The notes beneath the pieces were generated by a model, which made no database searches, was not told the DNA's origin, and saw only the letters and a program-made list of their open reading frames with translations. A program made the translations under genes and the position numbers. DNA of 64,000 nucleotides from Flaveria trinervia (Eukaryota > Streptophyta > Magnoliopsida > Asterales > Asteraceae): positions 115,226,162 through 115,290,161 of the forward strand of contig CM046442.1 of assembly GCA_025506515.1 (NCBI GenBank), in the 5' to 3' direction. Within the stretch, counting starts at the first letter, position 1, and each line of letters begins with the position of its first letter. Shown piece by piece: positions 23,128 through 34,250 of this stretch.

Positions 23128-23590
23128 AGATAAAGTTTGAAGACAAAGTCTGAAGACAAAGGCTGAAGACAAAGTCTGAAGACAAAGTCTGAAGACAAAG
23201 TCTGAAGACAAAGTCTGAAGACAAAGTCTGAAGACAAAGTCTGAAGACAAAGTCTGAAGACAAAGTCTGAAGACAAAGTCTGAAGACAAAGTCTGAAGAC
23301 AAAGTCTGAAGATAAAGTCTGAAGACAAAGTCTGAAGACAAAGTCTGAAGACAAAGTCTGAAGACAAAGTCTGAAGACAAAGTCTGAAGAAAAAGTCTGA
23401 AGAAAAAGTCTGAAGAAAAAGTCTGAAGACAAAGTCTGAAGACAAAGTCTGAAGACAAAGTCTGAAGACAAATTCTGAAGAAAACAGCTGAAGACAAAGT
23501 CTGAAGACAAAGTCTGAAGACAAAGTCTGAAGACAAAGTCTGAAGACAAAATATGAGGACAAAGTCTAAAGACAACAGCTGAAGACAAAG
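23128..23590 (+). repeat. 13-bp minisatellite (about 35 copies)
   Basis: The unit is GTCTGAAGACAAA with few variants (GAAGAAAAAGTCT units near 23390-23430, GAAAACAGCTGAAG near 23480). Because 13 is not a multiple of three, all three minus-strand frames stay open and encode the same 13-residue repeat; these are not genes. The 3' LTR has only about 7 units (34335-34428). Confidence 0.96.
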
Positions 23591-23846
23591 TTCTTAGAAG
23601 TTGTCACAACAGCTGAAGTAGTTCTCTTCAGTAGTTGTGATGTTTACTTTTAGTAGTTTGTAATCAGTAGTTTTATATTATGTAAAACATCTGAAGTTCT
23701 TACACTTCAGATGTTATAACTTCAGTAGTTGTAATGTTAGCTTGTACTTAGCTTTTTGTGAAGGTGTCCTCAGTTGTTATGGACATCTTCAGTAGTTTAG
23801 TTTACTTTCAGTTGTTTGTATAAATCAGTTAGCTGTCACTATCAAG

Positions 23847-23885
23847 TGACGTCAGCTTATGTCACATTCCTTTATAAAAGGAATG
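23847..23885 (+). promoter_or_regulatory. Core promoter of D: TGACGTCA box and palindromic TATA
   Basis: TGACGTCA (23847-23854) and TGTCA (23860-23864) resemble an as-1/bZIP site. They are followed by a perfect 9+9 palindrome CATTCCTTT-ATA-AAAGGAATG (23865-23885) that contains the TATA box. The palindrome is exact in the 3' LTR too (34702-34722). Confidence 0.65.
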
Positions 23886-24074
23886 TTGACCTACTTTCCT
23901 TGCAACTGAAGCGTGTGCATGAATGAAAACATTTTCTTTGCAGAAAAGTTTCTCTCTCTATAACGTTACTGTTTGATTGGATATTCATATTATCTTGCTA
24001 AAATTTCATCTAATTCTTGTGTATTCTGCTGCAAATCTTAATCTAATTGATCAAACTAGATCCCAATCCTTTCA

Positions 24075-25200
24075 AATGGTTCAGGTTATTGGAAATCTAT
24101 GGTTCATGGACCATATAAGCCTATGGTGAGTAATCCGGAAACCAATGAGATGGTTCCGAAGAAGAAAGAGCAATACTCAGATGAAGATCTGAAACTGATT
24201 GAAATTGATGCTAAAGCCCATGGAATTCTCGCCATGGCACTGCCTAATGAAATCTATTCTGGACTTATGCATCATGAAACTGCTCATGACCTCTAGGTTG
24301 CTCTGAAAGAACAATTTGGAGGAACTGATGAAGTCTTGGCAAACAATAGAGAGATCCTTGCCAGCAATATGAGACATTCTCTCATAGAAAGGGTGAGTCA
24401 CTGACTCAACAGTTTGAGCGATTTTCCTGTTTGATATCTGAGCTGAAAATGATTAAACATGAATATACAAACAGTCAGATGAACAACAGATTCCTCAGAT
24501 CCCTGCCTGAGAGATGGGACACATATACTATTGTCCTACGCTCCAATGCAAATCTGGACAATCTATCTCTCACCCAACTTCATTGGAAACTGTTAACATT
24601 TGAAAGAGAGATAGAACAGAAAAGGAAACTGGCTTCATTGGGAAGCTCACTGATGATTTTGTACCAGGGAATACTGCTCTGGTTGGTCATGAGTCAGAAT
24701 ATGCTGCATCAGAAAGTTCTTATGATGAGCATATAGATTTCTTTTCAAACAGTGGAGATCCTGCTTTTGTTGGTATTGATAGTAATCAGGGTGTAGTAGT
24801 GATAATTTGTGTTTTTTGATAGATGATTTGAAAGGAATTGCTGATGATGATTTGGAAGAGATGGATATTTTGAGCCAAATGGCATTAATCAATATCAGAT
24901 CTCAAAAATTTTACAAAAGGACACGTAGAAAATTTCCTGGTCTCTCTGGAAAAACCAAAGTTGGTTTTGACAAGAGCAAGTTGAGGTGTCACAAGTGCCA
25001 CAGACTTGGACATTTTGCAAGAGAGTGTAGATCATCTGGATCTAACTCTTCTGCACCCTTTGTGACCTTTCCATGCAATAGCTCACAAAACAAAGGGCAA
25101 CATTCTACCAGTTCTGGTCATCATTCACAAATTCAATCATCTCCTGTATATTTTGTCCCTCAAGGTCAAATGCCATATCCTTATCCCTGTTTTTAAATGC
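24075..25200 (+). pseudogene. gag of D, N-terminus missing
   Basis: Only about 30 bases separate the LTR end from gag sequence (VHGPYKPM, about 24100-24125), which normally lies well inside gag, so the leader and gag start are lost. The rest runs through LPNEIYSGL, MNNRFLRSLPERWDTY (24480-24530) and LSLTQLHWKLLTFE to the zinc knuckle CHKCHRLGHFAREC at about 24989-25030. Stops and shifts occur at 24294-24296 (TGG to TAG in HDLW), near 24390, 24640 and 24790. Gag builds the particle and binds the RNA. Confidence 0.85.
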
Positions 25201-26655
25201 CTCAGTCCAATCAGGTTCTAGTACCATAGCTCAACAATCACATGCCCTACCTGAGCCTCAACCATCTCAATCAAATCAACAATCTCAATCTCAATCACAT
25301 CAAAGCTTTTCACTCCTGGAGTTGTTGACTGGAGTAGCTTACCAGATGATCTTTTGGTTATTCTGAACAAATATTTCTGGTGCTGGTCAACATGGTGGTG
25401 AAAATCCTTTTGGAAATCTTGCTCTTATGGCCTGGAGTCTACTGATGGTTCATGCTCAAATGCTTCATCATCACAGGTACCACAGGTATCTTCTGAGGCT
25501 AAGGCCAATTTGTGTTCTGAGTCATGCATAGCTACTTTTGTCTCAATTAGAGAAGCAAATGTATCTTTAATTAATCATAATCTTGACCTAGAGAAAGTGA
25601 TTTCCAAAAGAAAAGCTGAGTTTGAGTCTGTCTTAAAGGAAAAAGATGATGAGAATTACAAATTAAAATGCCAAATCACTGATGAAAAGGCAAAGGTAGA
25701 GGTCATTTTATAGAATCATAAGAATCTCAAAGAAACAACTTGCAGCTACTCAAGTAGAGTGTGAATACTGGGTAACATCCTGCAAGGCGTTTGAAATGCT
25801 TCTCAGTAAGCAAACAGCTTCAAATGTGAAGTTTGGGATTGGGTATAATCACACTGTACCTCCCACAGATTTTACTCCCACGACAGAAGTAAAATCTGAA
25901 GGTGAAATAAATTCCCAAACCACATCATCATGTGTCTCATCCTCAAGTGATAATGAAAAATCAGAGGATGAAGTCAGTAATAGTACCTCAGCTAATCAAT
26001 CTGCTGATGGTCTCACTGCTGATAAACACATGATCAAAGAAAAGCTGAGCACTTCAGGTGCTGTCTCACAAAGTATTCAAAGTACTGAAGAGCAAGTAAC
26101 AAACACTGAAGAACATTTCAATCAAATGAAAACAAACATGGTTTGACAACTGCTGAAGAGTCTATCAGGAAATCCAAAAATCCTGATAGAAAACTTCTGA
26201 AGAACAATTCTTCAGTTGTTACAAATCCTTCAGTACTTAACATAAGTACTGAGAGGAAGAAAGTACTGAAGAACACACCTTCAGTAGTTTCATCTTCTTC
26301 AGTAGTTGAACAACAGAAGATGAAGAAAAAGCCATGTGAAATATGTGGTCTATTCAATCATCTCATGATGAAGTTGGTACAGAAAGGGTTCCAAATTCAA
26401 CAAAGATAAAATCATTGAAAAGAAAATTAATAAAATGAAAGATGAATTTGAAACCAAGTTTGTGCCACAAACATCTCAAACTGATAACCCAAAGTTCTTA
26501 CAAAAATCTAAAAAGAAGGAAGGGGTTTTATCATAAAAAGCTGCAAATATTCCTCATGGAGTATCAAAACACCAGACTAAGTCTGTGTCTTTCAAAAAGG
26601 AGGACATGGTGAGTCACAAGAACCAATCAAAAACAAGTACTGATGTGTCTGATGA
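25201..26655 (+). pseudogene. gag C-terminal/linker region of D
   Basis: This stretch is Gln/Ser-rich near 25200-25330, then a helical charged block ANVSLINHNLDLEKVISKRK (25555-25620), then KFGIGYNHTVPPTDFTP and Ser/Asn/Glu-rich sequence to 26400. It contains several frame breaks. Long poorly conserved gag tails are normal in Sireviruses. No catalytic motif is seen. Confidence 0.65.
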
Positions 26656-27531
26656 ATGAAGGCTTTAACAACCAATCAGACACAACTTGTTATGATGGTT
26701 CAACATCTGTTGGGGAGAGTTAACCAAATAGATGTACCTGTGATTAAACCACTGAAAAGGAAAACTAAGCGAAAATCAAAGGAATCCTTTTCAGCACCAT
26801 CTCCACCTTCAAAGGCTGTTAATCATGACAAATCAGTTAGTATAAAATCTATTAATGAGAACAGACCCAAAACAAAATGGTTTGGGTCTCAAAAGCTAAC
26901 TAGTTTGTTGTGGCAAATGCAGGGTTCTTCAGCATGCCATAGAAGCATCTGGTGTGTGGACAGTGGAGGATCTATGCATATGACAGGGAGTAGTTCTCTT
27001 CTTCATGACTACTCTCAAGGAAAGAAGGGATTTGTATCTTTTGGTAATTATGTTAAGGGTTACATCATCGGCAAAGGCTTTGTGTCAAATGGTGAGATAA
27101 GATTTGATGATGTTAACCATGTGGAGAATCTCGAGTACAACTTGTTGAGTGTCAGTCAAATGTGTGATAAAGGGCATGTTGCACTTTTCACCAGTCAAAA
27201 CTGTCGGATTCTATCTTCCAATGTTTTGAGAATGACTGACAAGATATTGGATGAACATACTCTCCTGAAGGCCAACAGGATTGGAAGAGTATATGCCTTA
27301 GACTTATCAAAGAAAATTGATCTAAAAGGCCATCCATGTCTGTTCTCCAAGGCCTCTCCTCAGGAATCTGAACTATGGCACAGAAGGCTTGGTCATGTGA
27401 ATCTTAAAAACATGAACCAGCTTATCCATCATGGTTTAGTGAGAGGTCTGCCACTAAAGGAGTTCAAATGTGATGACAACTGCTCTGCTTGTTTAAAGGA
27501 AAGCAACACAAAGTATCATTTCCTCCAATAG
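26656..27531 (+). pseudogene. Protease and integrase N-terminus of D
   Basis: This open stretch of 291 codons has the aspartic protease motif WCVDSGGSMHMTG (DSG at 26959-26967), YNLLSVSQMCDKGH, and then the GAG-pre-integrase/zinc domain ELWHRRLGHVNLKNMNQL with CSACLK near 27490. It ends at TAG 27529-27531; integrase goes on in other frames. The protease frees gag and pol in the particle. Confidence 0.9.
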
Positions 27532-28738
27532 AAGAACCAAAGTCCACTGCCTGCTTGCAATTACTGCATATGGATCTTTTGGTCCAGTAAGAGTGATGAG
27601 CATGGCAAAGAAAAAATACTGTCTGGTAATTATGGATGATCATTCCAGATTGTATGGACCTTCTTCTTACATTAAAAGATGAGGCTGGTCAAATCATCAT
27701 GTACTTTGTTTGCATGTGGAAAGCAGTAGTTACTCCCTTTCTGTCAAGTGTGTGAGGAGTGATAATGGCACAGAATTTAGAAACCACACACTTGATGAAT
27801 TCTATTTCTCTAAGGGAATCAAGAGGCAGTATAGCATTCCAAGAACTCCTGAACAAAATGGAGTGGTGGAGAGAAAGAACAAGACCCTTGTTGAAGCCGC
27901 AAGGTCAATGTTGGCTGATTCTAGTTTGCCACTAACTTTAGGCTGAAGCTGTCAACATAGCTTGCTATGTGCAAAATAGAGTGTTAGTAAATCAGAGGTT
28001 GATGAAGACTCCTTATGAAGTGTTACATCATTTGGCTCCTCTGATTTCCTTCTTTAGAGCATTTAGGTGTCCCTGTTATATTCTTAACACAAAGGATCCA
28101 CTTCAGAAGTTTGAATCAAAGGTGGATGCAGGGTACTTTATTGGGTATCATCTACTTGTAAGGCATACAGAGTTTTTAATTGCAGAACAAAGTTAGTTGA
28201 AGAAACCTTGCATGTAAAGTTTAATGAATCTCCAAAGGAGAAAATTCCACAAAACCCTGTGGAGTTATTTGATTTAGACATACTACAATATGTTCCTTAT
28301 CAGCCTCCAGCTGTTGTAGATTCTGTGAATCTATCATCTCCTGCAACTAGTCATTCATCTGGTGATACAAATGCAAGGTTTAGTGATCACCTGCCTGAGT
28401 CTGCTAACCTTGATGTTCCTGTAGCTTCAGCAGTTCATCCACAACAAATGCTGATGAGATCTCTGTTCCTCTACTTCATTTGAATTGCCATCTCATTCTA
28501 GGTTTCAAGAGTCTGGATCAACATCTGTTGCTGCTGTATCACCTACAAACACTTGCACAGATCTTATTAAGTATCAAGAACTGAAGAATCACCCCATGTC
28601 GCAGATCATTGGTGACATCAATGCTTGTGTTTCAACTAGAAGTCAATTGTCCAATTTCTACTTTTATGCTCTCTTCATCAGTCAGCAAGAGCCAAAGAAC
28701 TATCATACTGCATTAAGAGACAATGGATGGGTTGAAGC
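27532..28738 (+). pseudogene. Integrase of D
   Basis: This is the catalytic core in pieces: MDDHSRLYG-like near 27630, KCVRSDNGTEFRNHTLDEF and IPRTPEQNGVVERKNKTL (27740-27890), then AVNIACYVQNRVLV near 27950, and the C-terminal KFESKVDAGYFIGYHL (28100-28160) and LHVKFNE (28205-28230). Frameshifts lie near 27590, 27655, 27700 and 27945. Integrase inserts the DNA copy. A poorly conserved, Pro/Ser-rich linker joins it to RT. Confidence 0.88.
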
Positions 28739-29383
28739 ATGCAACTTGAGCTTCTTCAGTTTCAGAAGCAGCAAGTGTGGGAACTGGTTCCTCTACCCCA
28801 AGGTAAGTGTGCAATAGGCACTAAATGGGTGTTTAGGAATAAAACTGATGAAAAAGGTCAAATTGTCAAGAACAAGGCCGGACTGGTTGTACAGGGGTTC
28901 TCACAAGAAGAAGGTATTGATTATGATGAAACCTTTGCCCCTGTAGCCAGACTAGAGGCAATCAGATTGTTCTTAGCTTATGCTGCTTTCCATAATCTTA
29001 AAGTTTTTCAAATGGATGTCAAAAGTGCATTCTTATATGGTAAAATAAAAGAAGAAGTTTATGTGTGTCAACCACCCGGTTTTGAAGATCATAAACATCC
29101 AGATTGGGTGTATAAGCTTGATAAGGCTCTTTATGGGTTAAAACAAGCTCCCAGAGCCTGGTATGAAACACTGTCTAACTTTCTTCTTCAAAATAATTTC
29201 ACTAGAGGCTCCATAGATAAAACTTTGTTCATTAAGAAACTACGCATGCATAAGCTCCTTGTTCAAATTTATGTAGATGATATTATTTTTGCATCCTGTG
29301 ATCCACAGTTGTGTGATGCCTTTACTAAGTTGATGCAAGAAAAGTTTGAAATGAGTGCCATGGGAGAATACAGTTCTTTCTAG
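28739..29383 (+). pseudogene. Reverse transcriptase of D
   Basis: Open for 214 codons: YDETFAPVARLEAIRLFLAY, FQMDVKSAFLYGKIKEEVYV, QPPGFED, LDKALYGLKQAPRAWYETL and the catalytic YVDDIIFAS (YVDD at 29270-29281). All core copia RT motifs are present. The preceding TKWVFRNKTDEKGQIVKNKA starts the RT domain near 28820. The frame breaks near 29375 (a shift before LGLQI). Confidence 0.93.
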
Positions 29384-30183
29384 GTTTGCAAATCAAACAA
29401 ATGGCTGATGGAACTTTCATTCATCAGTCAAAATATACAAAGGATTTGTTGCAAAAGTTTGATTTACAAAACTGTAAGCCTTGTTCTACTCCCATGTGTA
29501 GCACCACACAACTGGATGCTGATCAAAAAGGTAAAGCAGTTGATGAAACTCTTTACAGATGTATGATTGGTTCCTTGATGTACCTTACAGCTTCTAGACC
29601 AGACATTATGTTTGCAACTTGTGTCTGTGCTAGATTTCAGGCTGCACCTAAAGTATCCCATATGATTGCAGTCAAAAGGATCTTTAGATATTGCAAGGAA
29701 CTCAATCTCTAGGACTTTGGTATTCCACTGGGCACTCTTGCAAATTAGTTGCTTTCTCTGATAGTGACTATGCAGGGTGTAAATTAACCAGAAAATCAAT
29801 GCATCTGGTGGATGCCAATTCTAGGCAATTGTTAGTTTCTTGGCGGAGTAAGAAACAAACTTCAGTTGCTACATCCAGTGCTGAGCAGAGTACATTGCTG
29901 CTGCAAGTTGTACATCTCAGGTACTCTGGCTTTAGAATCAATACTGGATTATGACATTACAGAGATTAAGACTCCTTTACTGATGGACAGTGCTTCAGCT
30001 CTTTGTATTGTTAAGAATCCTGTCCAGCATTCTAGGACCAAACATATTGAGATCAGACATCATTTTATCAGGGATTGTTATGAAAAAGGTCTGATTGATC
30101 CAAAGTTTGTTCCTAGTGCTGAGAGCTTGCAGATATATTTACTAAGCCTTTGGACAGTGCAACTTTCCAAAATCTTGTGCTAA
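29384..30183 (+). pseudogene. RT tail and RNase H of D
   Basis: This region contains FIHQSKYTKDLLQKF, STPMC, GSLMYLTASRPDIMFATCVCARFQ (29570-29640), then RNase H: SDSDYAGCKLTRKS (29755-29800), WRSKKQTSVATSSAEQ (29840-29880), DSASALCIVKNPVQHSRTKHIEIRHHFI (29985-30070). Frame breaks lie near 29690, 29895 and 30125. This is the end of pol. Confidence 0.9.
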
Positions 30184-30806
30184 GCTTGGTATGTTGCAGC
30201 TTGAATGATTTGACAACTACTGATGATCTCAGTTCACAAGTACGATGAGCATTAGTATACAGCTGTCAAAAATAAGTACTGATAAGTTATTTTATCTTCA
30301 GTAGTTTTCATAACTACTGAAGACTAAATTACTTAAAAAGTACTAAGTACTTTATTTGTTGCACAGTACTGATGTAGTTACAATATGCTGTGGTTACAAC
30401 TACTGATGTATGTTCTAACAGATAAGTACTGATAATCAATGAAACATCTGAAAATCAGATAATCTGCTGAGTAAGTGTTAAGGTCAAACAAACAACTGAG
30501 ATATGTGAATTGATGACAACAACTGATGAGCAACTTTACTCTTCAATTGTTTCAAACAATGTTGTTTCATTCAAAACAACTGAAGCAAAACCAGATCTTC
30601 AGTAGTTCAACTACTATGACTAACACCAAGTCTTTAGTTGTTTACAACATCTGAAAGTTAAAACCATGTCTTCAGTAGTTTTCTAACAACTGATGTCTAA
30701 CACCAAAACTTTCAGTTGTTTTCTTTCAGCCGTTTCAAACCTATAAATACCTAACCCTAACTTCAAACTTTTCATAAGTTGTTTTCCGAACGTTCATCTT
30801 CCATTA
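30184..30806 (+). promoter_or_regulatory. Repeat-rich spacer with TATA box before the post-pol ORF of D
   Basis: No coding frame. The spacer is packed with AACTACTGA/TCAGTAGTT and CAACTGA/TCAGTTGTT motifs in both orientations (MYB-core-like CAACTG/CAGTTG), as in the LTR. A canonical plant TATA box CTATAAATAC is at 30741-30750 (TATAAATA 30742-30749), about 58 bases before the ATG at 30807. This looks like an internal promoter for the next ORF. Confidence 0.55.
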
Positions 30807-33800
30807 ATGGCGAACATGCAAATCAAACCACGACACAACTGTGTTGCCTACTTCACAAAATCAGCATTTTGGACTAAGTTTGATGCTGCCATTGATATTG
30901 ATGGTTGATTCCCCGTATCAAACTGCTTTTCTTCTGAATCCAACCATCTATCCCGATACCTTCGCCAATTCTGGACAAATGTCACTGTCCATACTGGTGA
31001 GAATGATGTCGCGATCATTCTCCAATCATTTGTAAACTAGAAGAAGGTGGTAGTAACTCCTGCTATCATTCGCCAAACCCTAGATCTGAATGATGCTACC
31101 TTTGTCACCAAATACCCGAAGGGCACCATTGATCTATCATTCATCAACCATGGATATGAGGGCGACCTAAGTGCTACAACCATTCTGAAGAAGCACTTCC
31201 ATGATGTTGAACGTCTAATCTTTCACATGATCAATGTCTACCTTGCCCCCAAATCCTCTTCATGGGATCAAATGTCATCCAGATGGCAGCAGGTATTGTA
31301 TTCTATCCTTGAACGCCAAAGCTTAAATTTTTCTGAAATTATATTTTTGGAATTCAAAGATCTGGCAATGAAACCTATGGCTAACAGATGGATATTATAT
31401 CCAAGGTTTCTTATGGCCATAATCATAAATCAATTAAAATCTGATGGCCGTGTTGGCCTTGGAGTCCCTCCTGTGGTAGTTTTGCCAGAGGTATACTCCA
31501 GGCACAACTCTAACCCACACCTCAAAGAGGCTGCCAAACTGCTAAAACCCAAGCAGAAGGAACCACAGCCTCATCCTCCAGATCCAAAGTCCCCTCCGAA
31601 CCATAATCCAAACAAACTAAAAAGGCTACTCAAGGAGTTGAGTCCCCTGATGATGCCCTTGCAACACAAAGGCAAGATGAAACTATGGGTAGTAATCCCC
31701 TTGTAGTTTCCATGTCTCTACCTGCTAAAACCGCTCAAGTATCCTCTTAACAGGATCTTGCTGCAACCAAAAATGGGGAAACCACATTACTGGTCTCTCA
31801 CTTGAGAAGATTGCCATTGAAGAGCACCGTTCACCCAGGTGCAATCATCTTCACACCTATCTCCCACTGATGCCACCCCTACAAGCCCAATTGTGGTTAT
31901 TGCACAAGTGCTGACTCAACTACATTCCTCTACCCTCCCCAGAAACCTATTACCACTAGGAAAACCTCAACAGTTGAGGGAGAGGATTATAATGTGGCTG
32001 ATAACCCACAGCACATGGATTACAGAGTTCAATCTCCCTGTGTAGAAGAGGAGATTCGAACATCTGGTGAGGCTGCCTCTTCTCCTGTTTCAGCACATGA
32101 CCAGGATGCAGGTGGTATCATTTCTAAGACCTCACCAGAGGCAACTACCAATGAAGGACATAATCCTGAGGCAGGAAGTCCCCAGTTCCAAGAAATAGGG
32201 GCACATGTGAATACTGGTCTACACTCAGCACATGTTCATCCTGATTTAATCAGGAGGTCAGAGATTCAGCAAAGACTGATGATGACCTGGCTTTTTCTTT
32301 AATGTTCTAGCCCACAACACCATTCTTGAGACTAGGTATGCAGACTACAAGAACTGTTTGCCAAAATCTCACAAGAATCAAGTCCATCTGCCCACATTCA
32401 CCCACAGATGGCAGTTTCTTCTGAAACTCTCCCAAACACTGAGCCACTCCCAACAACTTTGCCACCAACCTCTGATTCAGGCACCATTTCTCAGGGACAG
32501 CACCCCTCTGAGCAAATGGTTGCTGCCTTTCAATCATCCTTACCTCTTATCACTTCCATAATCACAAACATTGTGCATCAAGACATTAATGAGAGGCTTT
32601 CCTCAAATCTTCAAACCTTAGTTGATGTTGCTATTTCTAAGAGACTTTCTGACATTCAAACCCCTGAACCCAATGCAACCAAAAAGGGGGAGTCTAAGTC
32701 AGTGAAAGTAGACAAAAGAAAGAGAGTTAAAGAGGAAGAAGAAAAAGAGAAGAAAGAAAAGGAAATGATCACCTACAAGAGAAAGAAGAGCTCTGAATAG
32801 ACTGAAGGTGAGAACAAGTTAGAAGAACTGATCAAAGAAGCTGATGAGCAACATAGCAGATCTATGGATAAGATCATTGATCAACTCTTCAGACATGGTT
32901 TTGACACAGAAAAACTTGACTCTGAAATCAGAAGGCTAGAGATTCAAGAGATTGAACATAGATGGGCAAGTTGGAATGAGAAAAAAAGGGAAAGGCCGGA
33001 AGCTATGACAAGATTCATATCATAGCATCTGGGAAGATCATTCATTGAAGTGAAGTCATGGTCCAGAGATAGTATTTTGGAGATAACCACCAGAATTTGT
33101 TCTTCTGAAGTATTCAACAAAGGATTGATCATAGAAGCTCTTGATGAAGCTAGTGCTGGGAAAAGGTCTGATATGGCAAAGTTATCCAAAGCTTCACTCA
33201 CAACCAAGATGCAAGAGCAGCCTGCACAATCTCCTACACCAAAACAACCAACTCCTTTACCAAGAAGCCTACTTAACCTCTACCAATGATGCACCCAAGA
33301 GGAAGAGAAGGGTGTTGAGGATGGAAGAAGAAGAAGATGATGATGAGGATGATAGTCTGCCAATCTCTGCTGTTCTTAAAATAAAGATGCCTGAGCCCAG
33401 AAGTCAACCAACAACAATCGCACCTTAAAGAAGAAGAACAACACAAACAACATGATGAGCAGCTGTTAAGGATGATTGATAAAGAGTTTCCTAAGTCTTC
33501 ATCCATACAAGCTGTGAAGAAACATGCTCAGAGGTTGTAGGCTCTCAGATTTACATTTCAATATTTGAAAGAGAGAGTGAGAATTTGGCCTGACCCCAGA
33601 GTAAGTGACAGAATTCATAAAAAGAAGATTCCAAGTAGATAAAATGGCCAAGTAAAGAAGATTGTAGATGCTGTGATAATGTTGGCCATTGTAGTGTCAC
33701 CCTGGGAAATCCTTGATGACTTCAAGAGAGCTTACAAGTCTAAGATGACTCCACAAACTTTACTAGAAAACAAAATGGTAAAGAAGGGGTTGATCTATAA

Positions 33801-34065
33801 GAAGCTTGAAGAAATAAGAAGAAATGAGCTCCAGTTGTTGCTTGAAGGCACTCATCCTGATGAGTTTGCATACGGAGAAGTAACTATTGTGGAGCTGAAG
33901 AATGGAAAGCATGTTAAGTACTTATCAAAGTACTATGGGCCTGAGTTCTTCTTTGAAAGTGAAGCTGAAGAACTCACAATGGAAGAAGAAGTTGTTTTCC
34001 TTGAGGCCTATGTCAAAGAGTCTTATAGACTTATTATTAGGAAGAAGGTCTCATGGATGGGGTAA
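30807..34065 (+). pseudogene. Post-pol ORF of D (Sirevirus envelope-like position), broken
   Basis: ATG at 30807 (MANMQIKPRHNCVAYF). About 3.2 kb of coding sequence, larger than gag. N-terminal globular part: RYLRQFWTNV, VVVTPAIIRQTLDLND (31050-31095), INHGYEGDL, KSSSWDQMSSRW, FNFSEIIF-like and LYPRFLMAIIIN (to 31435). Then Pro/Ser-rich sequence, a Lys/Glu-rich basic stretch VDKRKRVKEEEEKEKKEKE (32710-32765), a helical coiled-coil-like part (32820-33190), an acidic block (EEEEDDDEDDSLP near 33325) and a C-terminal part FAYGEVTIVELKNGKHVKYL (33865-33925). TGA near 30906, TAG near 31038 and several shifts break it. This type of ORF is usual after pol in Sireviruses; its job is unknown. I see no signal peptide or clear membrane segment. 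Confidence 0.7.
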
Positions 34066-34250
34066 CAGCTCTGTGTCCAATTCCCCAAGACAGAGTTCCC
34101 ATTCATCCTTTGCCAATCAAACTTTCTGAAACCTCTTCCCTGGCCTAAGCTTAATTTGAAGATTTCTGAGCTGATCCAGAAAATGTTTCTGCCAATAAGT
34201 GGGACTTCAATAATCTTAAAGGTTTTGGCTGCATTGGTTCAGGGGGAGTT
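34066..34250 (+). other. 3' untranslated tail and polypurine tract of D
   Basis: Short non-coding tail. AGGGGGAGTT (34241-34250) directly before the 3' LTR is the polypurine tract used to prime plus-strand DNA. Confidence 0.85.

Larger units (their letters stand above)
23040..24074 (+). repeat. 5' LTR of D (1035 bp, enlarged)
   Basis: It matches the 3' LTR (663 bp) except for a much longer 13-bp tandem array at 23128-23590. Downstream there are repeated AACTACTGA / TTCAGTAGTT motifs, a hairpin (23686-23715), a TGACGTCA box and a palindromic TATA region (23847-23885). Confidence 0.93.

Noticed and set aside
23069..23588. Three long overlapping minus-strand frames with a Leu/Phe-rich 13-residue repeat
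   Set aside because: They follow from a 13-bp tandem repeat without stops in any frame; the repeat is LTR sequence, not coding.
23128..23590. CRISPR-like regular repeat array
   Set aside because: Units are contiguous without unique spacers and the context is a plant LTR; it is a minisatellite.
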